Part shown: positions 1 to 11,030 of the stretch, piece by piece
Numbering within the stretch: position 1 is the stretch's first letter
Layout: each line of letters begins with the position of its first letter
Origin: Colocasia esculenta
Lineage: Eukaryota > Streptophyta > Magnoliopsida > Alismatales > Araceae
DNA: 64,000 nucleotides
Assembly (NCBI GenBank): GCA_014218235.1
Contig: CM024757.1
Span: 145,031,371 to 145,095,370 of the forward strand
Direction: 5' to 3'
The notes under the pieces: generated by a model
What the model was told of the DNA's origin: nothing
The model's input: the letters and a program-made list of their open reading frames with translations, nothing else
Database searches by the model: none
Position numbers and translations under genes: made by a program

Positions 1-894
1 CATGTAATATATGCAGGTCACTGATAGTTCTAGTGATACAACGTTGGACAAAATAGAAGCCAAAGGATGTTACAGAAGATCATATCTCTTTGCGTGCACA
101 AATGGATAAAAGACTGTTGACTGGAAGCTTCCAAATGTCATGCAGTCTAACATACACAAAGCGTAGAGACAACGGACTTCTGAACGTTCAAATTTCAAAC
201 AAGATATATATAAGCAAGAGTGAAACTCCAGAACACATAATTTTTAGAGACATCGCTTCCAAGCAACTAAGTTCATATTCTCTGCGAGTTCTCCAGAAAG
301 AGCCTAGCCTCATTCCCATCAGTTCATAACTCTTTGCTCTCTGTGCTGTGATTCAAATCCTAAGAGATCCTGTGATGTTTTAAGAGTGGGTGCATTGTTT
401 AGATCTTGTGCTCTCAATTCTGTTAGCTTCAGATCTTGGCTTGTTAAACCTTGATCTAGGGGCTTGATCTCCTTTTCATTGATTGTTGTGCCTGTTTCCC
501 TTCGGTTGTGAAGGAAGACCTGGTAGGATCCAGGGTGTGTGTTTCCCTTCGGTTGCGAAGGAAGACCTGGTGGGATCCAGGGTGTGTTGTTCCCTTCATG
601 TGAAGGAAGACCAGCTATGGCTGGGTGCTGTAATATCGATAGTGGGAATGTTCCCTAGATAGTAAAATCCTGAGTTGTTGCTCATAGACTGGACGTAGGA
701 CTCCTAAGGAGAGGAGGTCCGAACCAGGATAATTCCTTGCGTTGTGTGATTGCTTTCTGTGTGTTTGTTGTTTACACTAACCTTCATCAAAGAATATTTT
801 TGTATGCATGTTTTAAGTACAGGTATTAAGTAAATAAATTTTAAAGACCCATTCACCCCCCCCCCCCCCTCTGGGCTCGTCAACTTGGGCAACA
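1..894 (+). mobile_element. Element A: 3' part of a Sirevirus-like Copia LTR
   Basis: The stretch aligns by eye with the second half of the element E LTR: the same ACAACGTTGGACA word, the AAAGGATAAAAGACTG-type segment, repeated CCCTTC...GAAGGAAGACC hairpins, a TGGACGTAGG block and a terminal poly-C tract before CTCTGGGC, ending in TTGGGCAACA at 894. It starts outside the window. No gag follows; instead an inverted primer binding site and a minus-strand LTR come next, so this is most simply the 3' LTR of an element lying to the left. The short ORFs inside it are not credible genes. Confidence 0.8.
205..213 (+). promoter_or_regulatory. TATA box of LTR A
   Basis: TATATATAA lies in the expected place in the LTR, upstream of the hairpin-rich part, at a position comparable to TTTAAATAGA in the E LTRs and ATATAAATAG in LTR B. 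It is the likely RNA polymerase II core promoter of the retrotransposon. No transcript evidence is available from sequence. Confidence 0.5.
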
Positions 895-912
895 ACTAGC
901 TCTGATACCACT
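895..912 (-). other. Primer binding site of element B, between two inverted LTRs
   Basis: Read on the minus strand, the 18 bases contain TGGTATCAGAGC, the initiator-Met tRNA primer binding site typical of plant Copia elements, preceded by AG as in element E. It belongs to LTR B on its right. LTR A ends directly on its other side, so the first bases of B's internal region are followed by a foreign LTR end. Confidence 0.8.
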
Positions 913-1574
913 TGTTGCCCTGCTAGCAAGCCCAGAGGAGGGTGAATGGGATTCTTTAAAATTTGATTATCTAAAACCTGTCCATAAAAATGTTCACACA
1001 ACAAGTACTTCGATGATTGTTCGTGTTAGCGAGAAGAAAACAATAAACACAAAGCAAATAGACACACTACACAAGATTTTATCCTGGTTCGGACTTCCTT
1101 TCCACAGGAGTCCTACGTCCAGTCCCTGAGCAACAACTCAGGATTCCACTACTCAGGGGTACAGTCCCCCTCAAGGACACTTACACACCCAGCCGCAGCT
1201 GGTCTTCTCTTCACAACCCGAAGAGGAATACAACACCCTGAATCCCACCAGGTCTTCCTTCAACACGAAGGGAAATGAACACCTTGGAACCTCCAGGTCT
1301 TCCTTCACACGAAGGGAACAACACAAAATGGGTTTAAGGAATGTGACGCCCCTAGACCAAGCTAATATCACAATGCTTGATCCGAAGCGAATATTGAGAG
1401 GAAGATATGAACAACAATGAACTCTCTTAGTACACAAAAACGCTCTCTCTAATATCTACACAGGATGTAGAGAGCTGAGTGCTACAACAAGGTGATGGAG
1501 TGAGACTTGAGCTCTTCTAAGGTGCTTGTAGATTTTGAATTCTCGAGAGAGATCTTCACGTCGGCACTAGTCTT

Positions 1575-1584
1575 CTATTTATAT
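1575..1584 (-). promoter_or_regulatory. TATA box of LTR B
   Basis: ATATAAATAG on the minus strand, followed by AAGACT as in the element E LTR (AATAGAAGACTC). Its location between the tandem-repeat part (U3 side) and the hairpin block fits a retrotransposon core promoter. Confidence 0.5.
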
Positions 1585-2107
1585 CTTATTTGAAAAATGT
1601 AACCGTTGAAGTATCCAATGTCTCTAACTTGTGAGGACGTTAGACTGCATGGCTTTCCTTTGTAGTCAATGGTTCTTTGCGTTCCTTGCACGTAAGAAGA
1701 AAATACTTATTGATATCCTTCAACTTCTATTTTGTCCAACGTTGTATAGAGTCGTGCTATCAGAGACCTGCACACATTAAATGGTAAAACGTAGACAGCT
1801 AAGCTGTCTCTTGTTGTCAGTCAATGTTAGAGTGAGAATACATCAAGATAGAAATTTCCATTCTGTCTTTCTAAAAAGATATTACATGCAGAAGTATAAG
1901 AATAAAAGATATCTGGACATGCATCATGCAGAGAAATGTACGGTTGTATTCAATGCATGGATAATAGTGAAATATGTGGGATGACTTTGACTTGTCAAGA
2001 TATTTGAATATCAAGTTGTTATAGCTCATATAATCGATATGAACATGACTTATAGAATCGTTTTGCGAATGAGTCATTGTTCATGTGAATCGTTGCTCAT
2101 TCGTAAA

Positions 2108-2400
2108 CAAATCGTTGTGAGCAAGTCGTTATAACCAAATCGTTATAAGACTGTTAGCAAATCGTTATGACCAAGTCGTTATTTGAGCAAATCGTTATGA
2201 GCAAATCGTTATAACCAAATCATTATAAGCAAATCGTTATAAGCAAATCGTTATGAGCAAATCGTTATAACCAAATCGTTATAAGCAAATCGTTATGAGC
2301 AAATCGTTATAACCAAATCGTTATAACCAAATTGTTATAAGCAAATTGTTATAAGTAAATTGTTATAACCAAGTCGTTATGAGCAAATCGTTATGCTCAC
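2108..2400 (-). repeat. 14-bp tandem repeat in the U3 region of LTR B
   Basis: About twenty imperfect copies of a 14-bp unit, on the plus strand roughly ATRASCAAATCGTT, giving AACGATTT at every step on the LTR sense strand. Degenerate copies extend from about 2057 to 2520. The E LTRs carry a different array built on the same AACGATTT core. Candidate enhancer-like repeat; function is inferred. Confidence 0.8.
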
Positions 2401-2742
2401 TTACGAAGCCGATGTGAGATTGAAATCGTTATACTCACTTGTCGAATCGTTATGAGAGTAAATCGTTATGCTCACTTACGAAGTCGATGTGAGATTGAAA
2501 TCGTTATGGTTCTAAGGAAATCGTTGCAACAACTAGATAGTCGATGTGTACTTAGAATATTTCATGCTTTGAAGTGTAAATGCTACAGGATGATAAATAC
2601 TTACTGATTTTACTTGTATTTCCTTGATTTATTTCCTGTGCTCAATTCTCATAGAAGTAATCTTTATCACAGTTTTGTTAATCACTAAAATAGATATGTA
2701 ATTCATTTAAATTATATTGGGGATAATCTGATCATCAATATC

Positions 2743-3727
2743 ACATCGCACAAAGCACGGGTCTCCGCCTGAAGGCTATTCCCTATTCAATAAAAATGGG
2801 CAAAGGCAGCTATTACCTCACCAGCAGAGTCCCTGATACAGCCGCCACCTCCACAAATACCTAGATTCCCTTTAGAAGCCCCATCCACGTTTAAACAAAA
2901 GCTCTCGTGAGGGGGGATCCAGCGAACTAACTTGATCTGTTTTTCCGTGAAATGAGGATTAAAACCATAAGTGTGCAGCACCTGCTGGTCCTCCAGCGTT
3001 GGTTCAGATTTGAAGAATGTCTTGCTGAGGGCAAAGGATATATTAAGTTTGATGCTATTAATAATCTCAGCAGCATGAATCTGTTTTTCTTCAAACCTTG
3101 CAGCACATCTGCCGTTCCATAACTCCCATATCATGATCATAAGCCCATAAAGAGATGAAAATCCCATGGGGGAGCGAATGTTACAAAATTTGATGAAATT
3201 CCATGTCCTAACAGTGATATGATTATGCAGATGAATGTTATTACTCACCAAAGGAAGAAACCAGCGCCACAGTTGGACAACGATGTCACTTTTTATAAAA
3301 ACGTGATCTAAGTCTTCATGCTGTGGAGAAGAGTAGCAGTGGCATTTTGAGACCATGGGAACTCCACAATCAGAGATCCTGCTGTCAACAGGAATAGCTC
3401 CATGCAACAATCTCCAAGTGAACAAAGAGATTCTAGGATTATAAGCAGATAGCCAAATCTTGAACCATTCAGAGCGGGGAGTTCCCCTATTTCTAATTAA
3501 GTTATAGGCCGATGAAGCAGTGAACAACCCATTAAGAGAAGGGGTCCAAATGCCTCTGTCTTCTTCTTCATTAAGCTGCAAACCCAGAAAGATGTCTCCT
3601 GGAAGAACCGCCCGAAGTGGATGGGAAGAGCTGTTCACTCCCTCCTGCAATGTAGTTTCGTCATTTTCTGCATCACCTGGAGCTAAACCTGACAGTGGAA
3701 GATCTCCCATCCAGCAGTCATGTAGTA
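2743..3727 (-). pseudogene. 5'-truncated plant LINE: RT-associated zinc-binding region plus start of RNase H
   Basis: The minus strand translates to the C-terminal part of a plant non-LTR retrotransposon ORF2. It starts near the W-M-G-D-L-P-L-S motif, then a zinc-binding RT-associated region (SLFTWRLLHGAIPV, C/H residues around CHCYSSPQHEDLDH), then an RNase H start with NVDGASKGN and GGGGCIRDSAGEV. The frame is open for over 300 codons, then a TGA interrupts the segment before AETRALCD, where LTR B cuts the RNase H domain (2738). On the right it ends abruptly in the tandem array near 3728, as expected of a 5'-truncated LINE copy inserted into the array. The reverse transcriptase catalytic domain is missing. 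The apparent start codon at 3743 lies in array sequence and is not a real start. Confidence 0.85.
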
Positions 3728-6700
3728 CAAAAGTCACAATCATTGCCTTGGCCGTGTTGAAAAAAATCGGAGTCCAATCAGATAAGTATTTCTAATTTTG
3801 AACCCCCATACCTAAGTTCTTCATTTTTAAACTAAACTAACTTGTTTAAGGTGAATTTGAGCGCCGAGGTCAAACCCGGAGTCCGAATTGTAATCCGTTA
3901 GTTTCCACAGGTCACAATAATCGCTCTGGCCTTGCTGGAAAAATTAGAGGCCAATCGGATTAGTATTTGTAATTTTGGACCCCCAAACCTAACTTCTTCA
4001 TTTTTAAACTAAACTAACTTGCTTAATGTGAATTCGAGCGTCGAGCTCAAACTGGAAGTCCAAATTGAATTCTATCAGCATTCACAAGTCACACTCATCG
4101 CCCCGACCATGCTGGAACAAACCAGAGGCTGATCGAATTAGTATTTCTAATTTTGGACCCCCAAACCTAGCTAAGTTCTTCCTTTTTAAACAAAACAAAA
4201 CTAAACTAAGTTGCTTAAGGTGAATTTGAGCGTTGAGCTCAAACTGGGAGTTTGAATTGTACTCCGTCAGTTTCCACAGGTCACAATCATCGCCCTAGCT
4301 GTGTTGGAAAAAACCGGAGCCCAATCGGACTAGAATTTCTAATTTTGCACCCCCAAACCTAAGTTTTTCTTTTTTAATCTAAATTAACTTGCTTAGGGTG
4401 AATTTGAGCGCCGAGCTCAAACTGGGAGTCCGAATTGAACTCTGTCAGTTTTCACAAGTCACAATCATCGCCCTAGCCGTGTTGTAAAAACCCAGAGGCC
4501 AATCGGATTAGTATTTGTAATTTTATACCCCAAAACCTATGTTCTTCATTTTTTAACTAAACTAACCTGCTTAATGTGAATTCAAGCGTCGACCTCAAAC
4601 TGGAAGTCCGAATTGAACTCTGTCAGTTTCCATAAATCACACTCATCGCCCTGATCGTACTGGAACAAACTGGAGGCCGATTGGATTAGTATTTCTAATT
4701 TTGGGCATCCATACCTAGATAAGTTTTTCCTTTTTAAACAAAAGAAAACAAAACTAACTTGTTTATGGTGAATTTGAGCACCGAACTCAAACCGGGAGTC
4801 CGAATTGAACTCTGTCAGTTTTCACAAGTCATAATCATCGCTCTAGCCGTGCTGAAAAAACCAGAGGCCAATTAGATTAGTAGTTCTAATTTTGGACACC
4901 AAAACCTAAGTTCTTCATTTTTAAACTAAACTAACTTTCTTAATGTAAATTCGAGCGTCGAGCTCAAACCGGAAGTCCGAATTGAACTCTGTCAGTTTCC
5001 CATAAGTCACACTCATCATGCCGACCGTGTTGGAACAAACCGGAGGCCGATTGGATTAGTATTTCTAATTTTAGACCCCCAAACCTAGCTAAGTTCTTCA
5101 TTCTTAAACAAAACGAAATGAAACTAACTTTCTTAAGATGAATTTGAGCGCCGAGCTGAAACCGAGATTCGAATTGAACTCCGTCAGTTTCTACAAGTCA
5201 CAATCATCGCCATGGCCGTGCTGAAAAATATCAGAGGTGAATCGGATTAGTATTTGTAATTTTGGACCCCCAAACCTAAGTTCTTCATTTTTAAAGTAAA
5301 CCAACTTACTAAAGGTGAATTTGAGCGTCGAGCTCAAACTGGGAGTCTGAATTGAACTCGGTCAGTTTTGACAAGTCACAATCATCGCCCTGCCCATGCT
5401 GGAAAAAATTGGAGGCCAATCGGATTAGTATTTCTAATTTTGGACCCCCAACCCTAAGTTCTTCATTTTTAAACTAAACTAACTTGCTTAATGTCAATTC
5501 GAGCATCGAGCTCAAACCGGAAGTCCCAATTGAACCCGTCAGTCTCAACAAGTCACACTCATCACCCCAGCCGTGCTGGAACAAACTGGAGGCCGATCGG
5601 ATTAGTATTTATAATTTTGGACCCCCAAATCTAGCTAAGTTATTCCTTTTTAAACAAAACTAAACTAAACTAACTTACTTAAGGTGAGTTTGAGCGCCGA
5701 GCTCAATTCGGGAGTCCTAATTGAACTTTGTCAGTTTCCACAAGTCACAATCATCACCCTGGCCATGTTGGAAAAAATCGGAGGCCAATTGTATTAGTAT
5801 TTGTATTTTTAGACCCCAAAATCTAATTTCTTCTTTTTTAAACTAAACTAACTTGCTTAATGTAAGTTTGAGCGTCGAGGTCCAACCGGGAGTCTGAATT
5901 GAACTCCATCAGTTTTCACATGTCACACTCATCGCCTCGACCGTGTTGGAACAAACCGGAGGTCGATCGGATTCATATTTCTAATTTTTGACCCCCAAAC
6001 CCAGATAAGTTCTTCCTTTTTAAACAAAACAAACTAAAATAACTTACTTAAGGTGAATTTGAGCGCCGAGCTTAAACTGGGAGTCTGAATTGAACTTCGT
6101 CAGTTTTCACAAGTCACAATCATCGCCCTAGCCCTGCTGAAAACAACTGGAGGCCAATCGGATTAGTATTTGTAATTTTGGATCCGCAAACCTAAGTTCT
6201 TCTTTTTTAAACTAAACTAACTAGCTTAAGGTGAATTTGAGTGCCGAGGTCAAACCGGGAGTCCGAATTGAACTCCGTCTGTTTCCACAAGTCACAATCA
6301 TCGCCCTGATCGTGTTGGAAAAAACGGGAGGCCAATCAGACTAGTATTTCTAATTTTGGACCCCCAAATTTAAGTTCTTCTTTTTTAAACTAAACTAACT
6401 TGCTTAAGGTGAATTTGAGCGCCGAGCTCAAACCGGGAGTCAAAATTAATCTCCGTTAGTTTCCAAACGTCACAATCATCGCCTTCATTGTGTTGGAAAA
6501 AATCAGAGGCCAATCGGATTAGTATTTATAATTTTAGACCCCCAAACCTAAGTTCTTCATTTTTAAACTAAACTAACTTGCTTAATGTGAATTCGAGCGT
6601 CAAGCTCAAACTGAAAGTCTGAATTAAACTCTGTCAGTTTCCACAAGTCACACTCATCGCCCCGACCGTGTTGGAACAAACCGAAGGCCGATTGGATTAG

Positions 6701-8600
6701 TATTTCTAATTTTGGACACCCATACCTAGCTAAAATTTTCCTTTTTAAACAAAACAAAACTAACTTGCTTATGGTGAATTTGAGCGCCGAACTCAAACCG
6801 AGAGTCCGAATTGAACTCCGTCAGTTTCCATAAGTCACAATCACCCTGGCCCTGCTGGAAAAAATCGGAGGCCATTCATATTAATATTTGTAATTTTGGA
6901 CCCCGTAACCTAATTTATTCATTTTTAAAGTAAACTAACTTACATAAGGTGAATTTGAGCGCCAAGCTCAAACCAGGAGTCCGAATTGAACTCCGTCAAT
7001 TTCCACAAGTCAAAATCATCGTCATGGCCATCTGGAAAAAACCAGTGGCCAATCAGATAGTATTTGTAATTTTTGACCCCCAAACCTAGGTTCTTCATTT
7101 TAAAACTAAGCTAACTTGCTTAATGAGAATTTGAGCGTTGAGCTCAAACTGGAAGTCTGAATTGAATTCCGTCAGTTTTCACAAGTCATACTCATCGCCC
7201 CGACCGTACTGGAACAAACCGGAGGCCGATCGGATTAGTATTTCTAATTTTGGACCCCCAAAGCTAGCTAAGTTCTTTCTTTTTAAACAAAACTAAACTA
7301 AACTAACTTGCTTAAGGTGAATTTGAGTGTCAAGCTCAAACCGGGAGTTCGAATTGAACTCTGTCAGTTTCTACAAGTGACAATCATCGCCTTGGCCGTG
7401 CTGGAAATAACTGTAGGCCAATCAGATTAGTATTTCTAATTTTGGACCCCCAAGCCTATGTTCTTCATTTTTAAACTAAACTAACTTGCTTAATGTGAAT
7501 TTGAGCGTCGAGCTCAATCGGAAGTCCGAATTGAACTCCGTTAGTTTTCCACAAGTCACACTTATCGCCCTGACCATGTTGGAACAAACTGGAGGCCGAT
7601 TGGATTAGTATTTCTAATTTTGGACCTCCAAACCTAGCTAAGTTCTTCCTTTTTAAACAAAACAAAATTAAACTAACTTATTTAAGGTGAATTTGAGCAC
7701 TGAGCTCAAACCGGGAGTCTGAATTGAACTCCGTCAATTTCCACAAGTCACAATCATCGCCCTGGCCATATTGGAAAAAACAAGAGACCAATCAGATTAG
7801 TATTTCTAATTTTGGACCCCCAAACCTAAGTTCTTTTTTTTTTCTAAAGTAAACTAACTTGCTTAAGGTGAATTTGAGAGTCGAGCTCAAACCGGGAGTC
7901 CGAATTGAAATCTGTCAGTTTCCACAAGTCACAATCATTGCCCTGTCCGTGTTGGAAAAAACGGAGGCCAATCGGATTAGTATTTGTAATTTTGACCCCA
8001 AAACCTAAGTTCTTCATTTTTAAAGTAAATTAATTTTCTTAATGTGAATTCGAGCGTCGAGCTCATACCGGATGTCTGAATTGAACTCTGTCAGTTTCCA
8101 CAAGTCACACTCATTGCCCCGACAGTGTTGAAAAAAATCGGAGGCTGATCGGATTAGTATTTCTAATTTTGGATCCCCAATCCTGGCTAACTTCTTCATT
8201 TTTAAACAAAACAAAACTAATCTAACTTGCTTAAAGTGAATTTGAGCGCCGAGCTCAAACCGGGAGTCCGAATTGAACTCTGCCAATTTCCACAAGTCAC
8301 AATCATCGCTCTGGGTGTGCTGGGAAAAATCAGAGACCAATCGAATTAGTATTTATAATTTTAGACCCCCAAACTTAAGTTCTTCATTTTTAAAGTAAAC
8401 TAACTTACTTAAGGTGAATTTGAGCGCCGAGCTCAAACCGGGAGTTCGAATTGAATTACGTTAGTTTTCACAAGTCACACTCATGACCATGGTCGTGCTG
8501 AAAGAAATCAGAGGCCGATCAGATTAGTATTTTTAATTTTGGACTCCCAAACCTAATTAAGTTCTTCCTTTTTAAACAAAAAAAAACTAAAATTGACTGT
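3728..8600. repeat. Tandem array of about 26 units alternating about 178 and 192 bp
   Basis: Units share the core GAATTTGAGCGCCGAGCTC, GTCACAATCATCGCC and GGATTAGTATTTCTAATTTT. Unit starts that I measured (3851, 4028, 4220, 4398, 4576, 4768, 4945, 5138, 5315, 5493, 5684, 5862, 6053, 6231, 6409, 6587, 6774) give steps of 177-178 or 187-193. The long units carry a GCGTCGAGCTC/CACTCATCGCC variant and an extra AACCTAGCTAAG...AAACAAAAC segment. The array directly follows the 3' end of the tnpA-like gene of CACTA element D, so it is probably internal to D. Short minus-strand ORFs inside it repeat the same peptide and stop at each 178-bp step; I do not call them genes. Confidence 0.9.
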
Positions 8601-8629
8601 TAAAATAGGAAAGTTAAAATAAAATCTAT

Positions 8630-10924
8630 TTACTCACATGAGGGGCCCGTGCTGATGTCAATGGTGCTACCTGAGGGGAATGCTGACCTAGGAGAAGGCC
8701 TGGGAGAGGGCATGGGAGATAGCCTGGGAGATAGCCTAGGAAAGCTGGGCCTGGACAGCGTCGGACACCTGTGTATGCATCGTGTGGACCAGACGAGACT
8801 CCAAACCATAGATCCCATCTCGAATAAAGCCCATCGTCTCACTGGGAGAAGTACCTGGAGCACCAAGTGTGGTGAATGCACTAGTCGCCTGTGAGCCTAA
8901 ACTTGAGGTGCTAGATAACACCCTGCTCATGTCTAGACTGTGCCTAAAACCATACACATGGCCGTTCTTTGGGGCACCAGATGCCGCAACCCATACCTCA
9001 GGATATAACTGCAGCTGCTCCTCCTCCTCGGCGTACTTCTCTATCATGTGTTGGCTATACGACTTCTGCAAAAAATAAAATTGACAATGTAATATTAATC
9101 TGTAATGAGAAAAAATAAATAGTGAATAGACTGTAATTACTTACTACAACCTCTCAGGCTTTGTCGCTAATGTACTAATTCGTCCCCTTTTTCTTATGTG
9201 TCTTATCAAGCACCTCCTGAAATGTCGGAGGCCGTTTTAGCTTCTTTTCCTATTTCACAGAAAAACATTACATAAATGAGTACCTATATAAATAAAATAT
9301 ATCACAAACGGACATATGACTTACCAATCTGGACTAATGGGTCGCAAGGGAGATAGACTCACTTGTATGCTTGTTGGCCTCTGGATTGGCAGCCCGATTC
9401 ACTTTCATTGTTGTGGAGGTTTCTTGCCATCTCTCTGCGGCCCATATGTTGCACAGACCTTCCCAGTAATCTCTCCTCATCCATGTCGGTGCGCGCTCCC
9501 TCCAAAGAGTTGGGTCTGGACTCTGACAAACTCTCTGTGCATTTTTCCTCGCATAATACAACAAATGTTTATAATTTGATCGGGCGGTGGTCGTTCATAC
9601 TGATCGAGACCGTGCCTCGTCCGAAGGATATGTAAATCGATGATTGCTCTGTACATATAAGAGTTAGTTTATTGAATGTAGGACTAAGAAAACAATTAAA
9701 TTATAATAAGAAATTACATACCATGAACATCTGATACAACAACTCCTGGACGTCCATCGAGAAATCATTGAATCTATGAATAGGCCTAAGAAAGTGTGCC
9801 TGAATTGATCTTGTGATGAATTGACACGCTTGGGCGGGCTCTATTTTATCCCTGTAATTATGTAACTTGTTACAATGAATTTGTAAACTAAATATACCTC
9901 CTTAATAAAAGATTATAAGTTTATTACGTACCCATTTATCCACACCTCCCGCAGAGTGCCATCATAAAAATTGACTCCCCCCTCTTGTAGACTGACAACA
10001 TCCTCTGCCTCTAGCACCGTAGATGCACCTACCAAAAAAGTTGGAGGTGCGGAAACACTCGGTCCTGAACAAAAATGCACGACATAAGCAATGTACAAGA
10101 ATATAATAATGATTGTACAAATAATTACAAATTTAAATATACATACCTACTATTGTAGGAGGAGAAGGTGTAAACTGACTCGAGCCTGTAAGAATTTTAA
10201 TGGCATAAGAATCAATGCACAAAGAAAGTACAACTTTAAATATACATACCTGCTGCCAGAGGAGGAGGCATAGAAGAAGGACCAGAAGCTGTAACAATTT
10301 AAATGACATAAATAATATGTATAAATAATGCACAAAGAAAAATACAACTTTAAATATACAATGTACAAGAATATAAATAATGACTATACAAATACTTAAA
10401 AATTTAAATATACATACCTGCTACTGTAGGAGGAGAAGGTGTAACTGACCCGAGCCTGTAAGAATTTTAATGGCATAAGAATCAATGCACAAAGAAAGTA
10501 CAACTTTAAATATACATACCTGCTACCAGAGGAGGAGGCACAAAAGAAGGATCAGAGGCTATAACAAATTAAATGACATAAATAATATGTATAAATAATG
10601 CACAAAGAAAAACACAACTTTAAATATCCAATGTACAAGAATATAAATAATGACTATACAAATACTTACAAATTTAAATATACATACCTGGTACAATAAG
10701 AGGAGGAGGTGTAAACTAACCCGAACCTGTAAGAATTTTAATGGCATAAGAATCAATGTACAATGAAATAAGCTGTAACAATTTAAATGACATAAATAAT
10801 ATGTATAAATAATGCACAAAGAAAAATGCCAAAGAAAAATATACATACCTGATGCCGCAGAGAAACCCCTCCCACTACTCATCCTCATCCCAGAACTAGA
10901 GCCCGATCGTGCTCCACGCACCAT
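8630..10924 (-). pseudogene. CACTA second gene: tnpA-like protein (plant transposase Ptta/En/Spm family), multi-exon, damaged
   Basis: Proposed exons on the minus strand: ATG at 10924 to 10849 (76 nt, Ser/Gly/Arg-rich), five microexons (10726-10688, 10558-10520, 10455-10418, 10288-10250, 10185-10147), then 10064-9932, 9851-9722, a block near 9640-9330, 9249-9145 and 9065 to about 8640. All tested junctions have GT...AG ends. Recognisable family segments are DGTLREVWING, a block with YYARKNAQ and TWMRRDYWEGLC, KKLKRPPTFQEVLDKTHKKKGT and YPEVWVAASGAPKNGHVYG. Such proteins bind subterminal repeats and assist TNP2 in CACTA transposition (family knowledge). In-frame stops (TAG after SLATH, TAG after KKKGT, TGA before EVV) sit where relatives have Gln or Arg, and frames shift near 9600 and 8736, so this copy is not functional. 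It starts about 107 bp beyond the DUF4216 ORF, on the same strand. Confidence 0.75.
10141..10740 (-). repeat. 271-bp tandem duplication carrying pairs of 39-nt microexons
   Basis: Three copies of a unit of about 271 bp (type-1 donors at 10147, 10418 and 10688). Each complete unit carries two exon-like segments: type 1 (Ser-Gln-Phe-Thr-Pro-Ser-Pro-Pro) and type 2 (Pro-Ser-x-x-Pro-Pro-Pro-Leu). Every segment is bounded by ...ACAG or ATAG upstream and CAG/GTATGT or TAG/GTATGT downstream. Four are exactly 39 nt and one is 38. Intervening sequences are 64 or 129 nt, then 82 nt before the next exon. In the third copy the type-2 exon body is deleted but its acceptor remains near 10773-10782. Confidence 0.8.
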
Positions 10925-11030
10925 ATCTTCATAGGGAACATAAAAAATTAACGTTCATTAGTTAGTTGCTTATATTGAAAGTGGGCAACTTTAAATATAC
11001 TGAACAGATGTGAAAAAATTCTACCCATTT

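Larger units (their letters stand above)
913..2737 (-). mobile_element. Element B: complete 5' LTR of a minus-strand Sirevirus-like Copia element
   Basis: On the minus strand the LTR begins TGATGATCAG (2737) and ends GGGCAACA (913), followed by the primer binding site. The start resembles the E LTR start (TGATGACCAAACTGTCCCC), and the hairpins and TGGACGTAGG block are shared. It is 1825 bp. The right flank is ATATC inside a LINE RNase H frame, so B inserted into that LINE. Its internal region should lie left of the window beyond element A. Confidence 0.85.

Noticed and set aside
6563..8340. Repeated minus-strand ORFs encoding similar peptides with PKLEILI and CDLWKLTEFNSD
   Set aside because: They are translations of the tandem array. 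The frame breaks at each 178-bp unit and there is no start, splice or domain evidence.
8649..8894. Plus-strand ORF with GEGLGEGMGDSLGDSLG repeats
   Set aside because: Shadow of the repetitive 3' end of the minus-strand tnpA-like gene.
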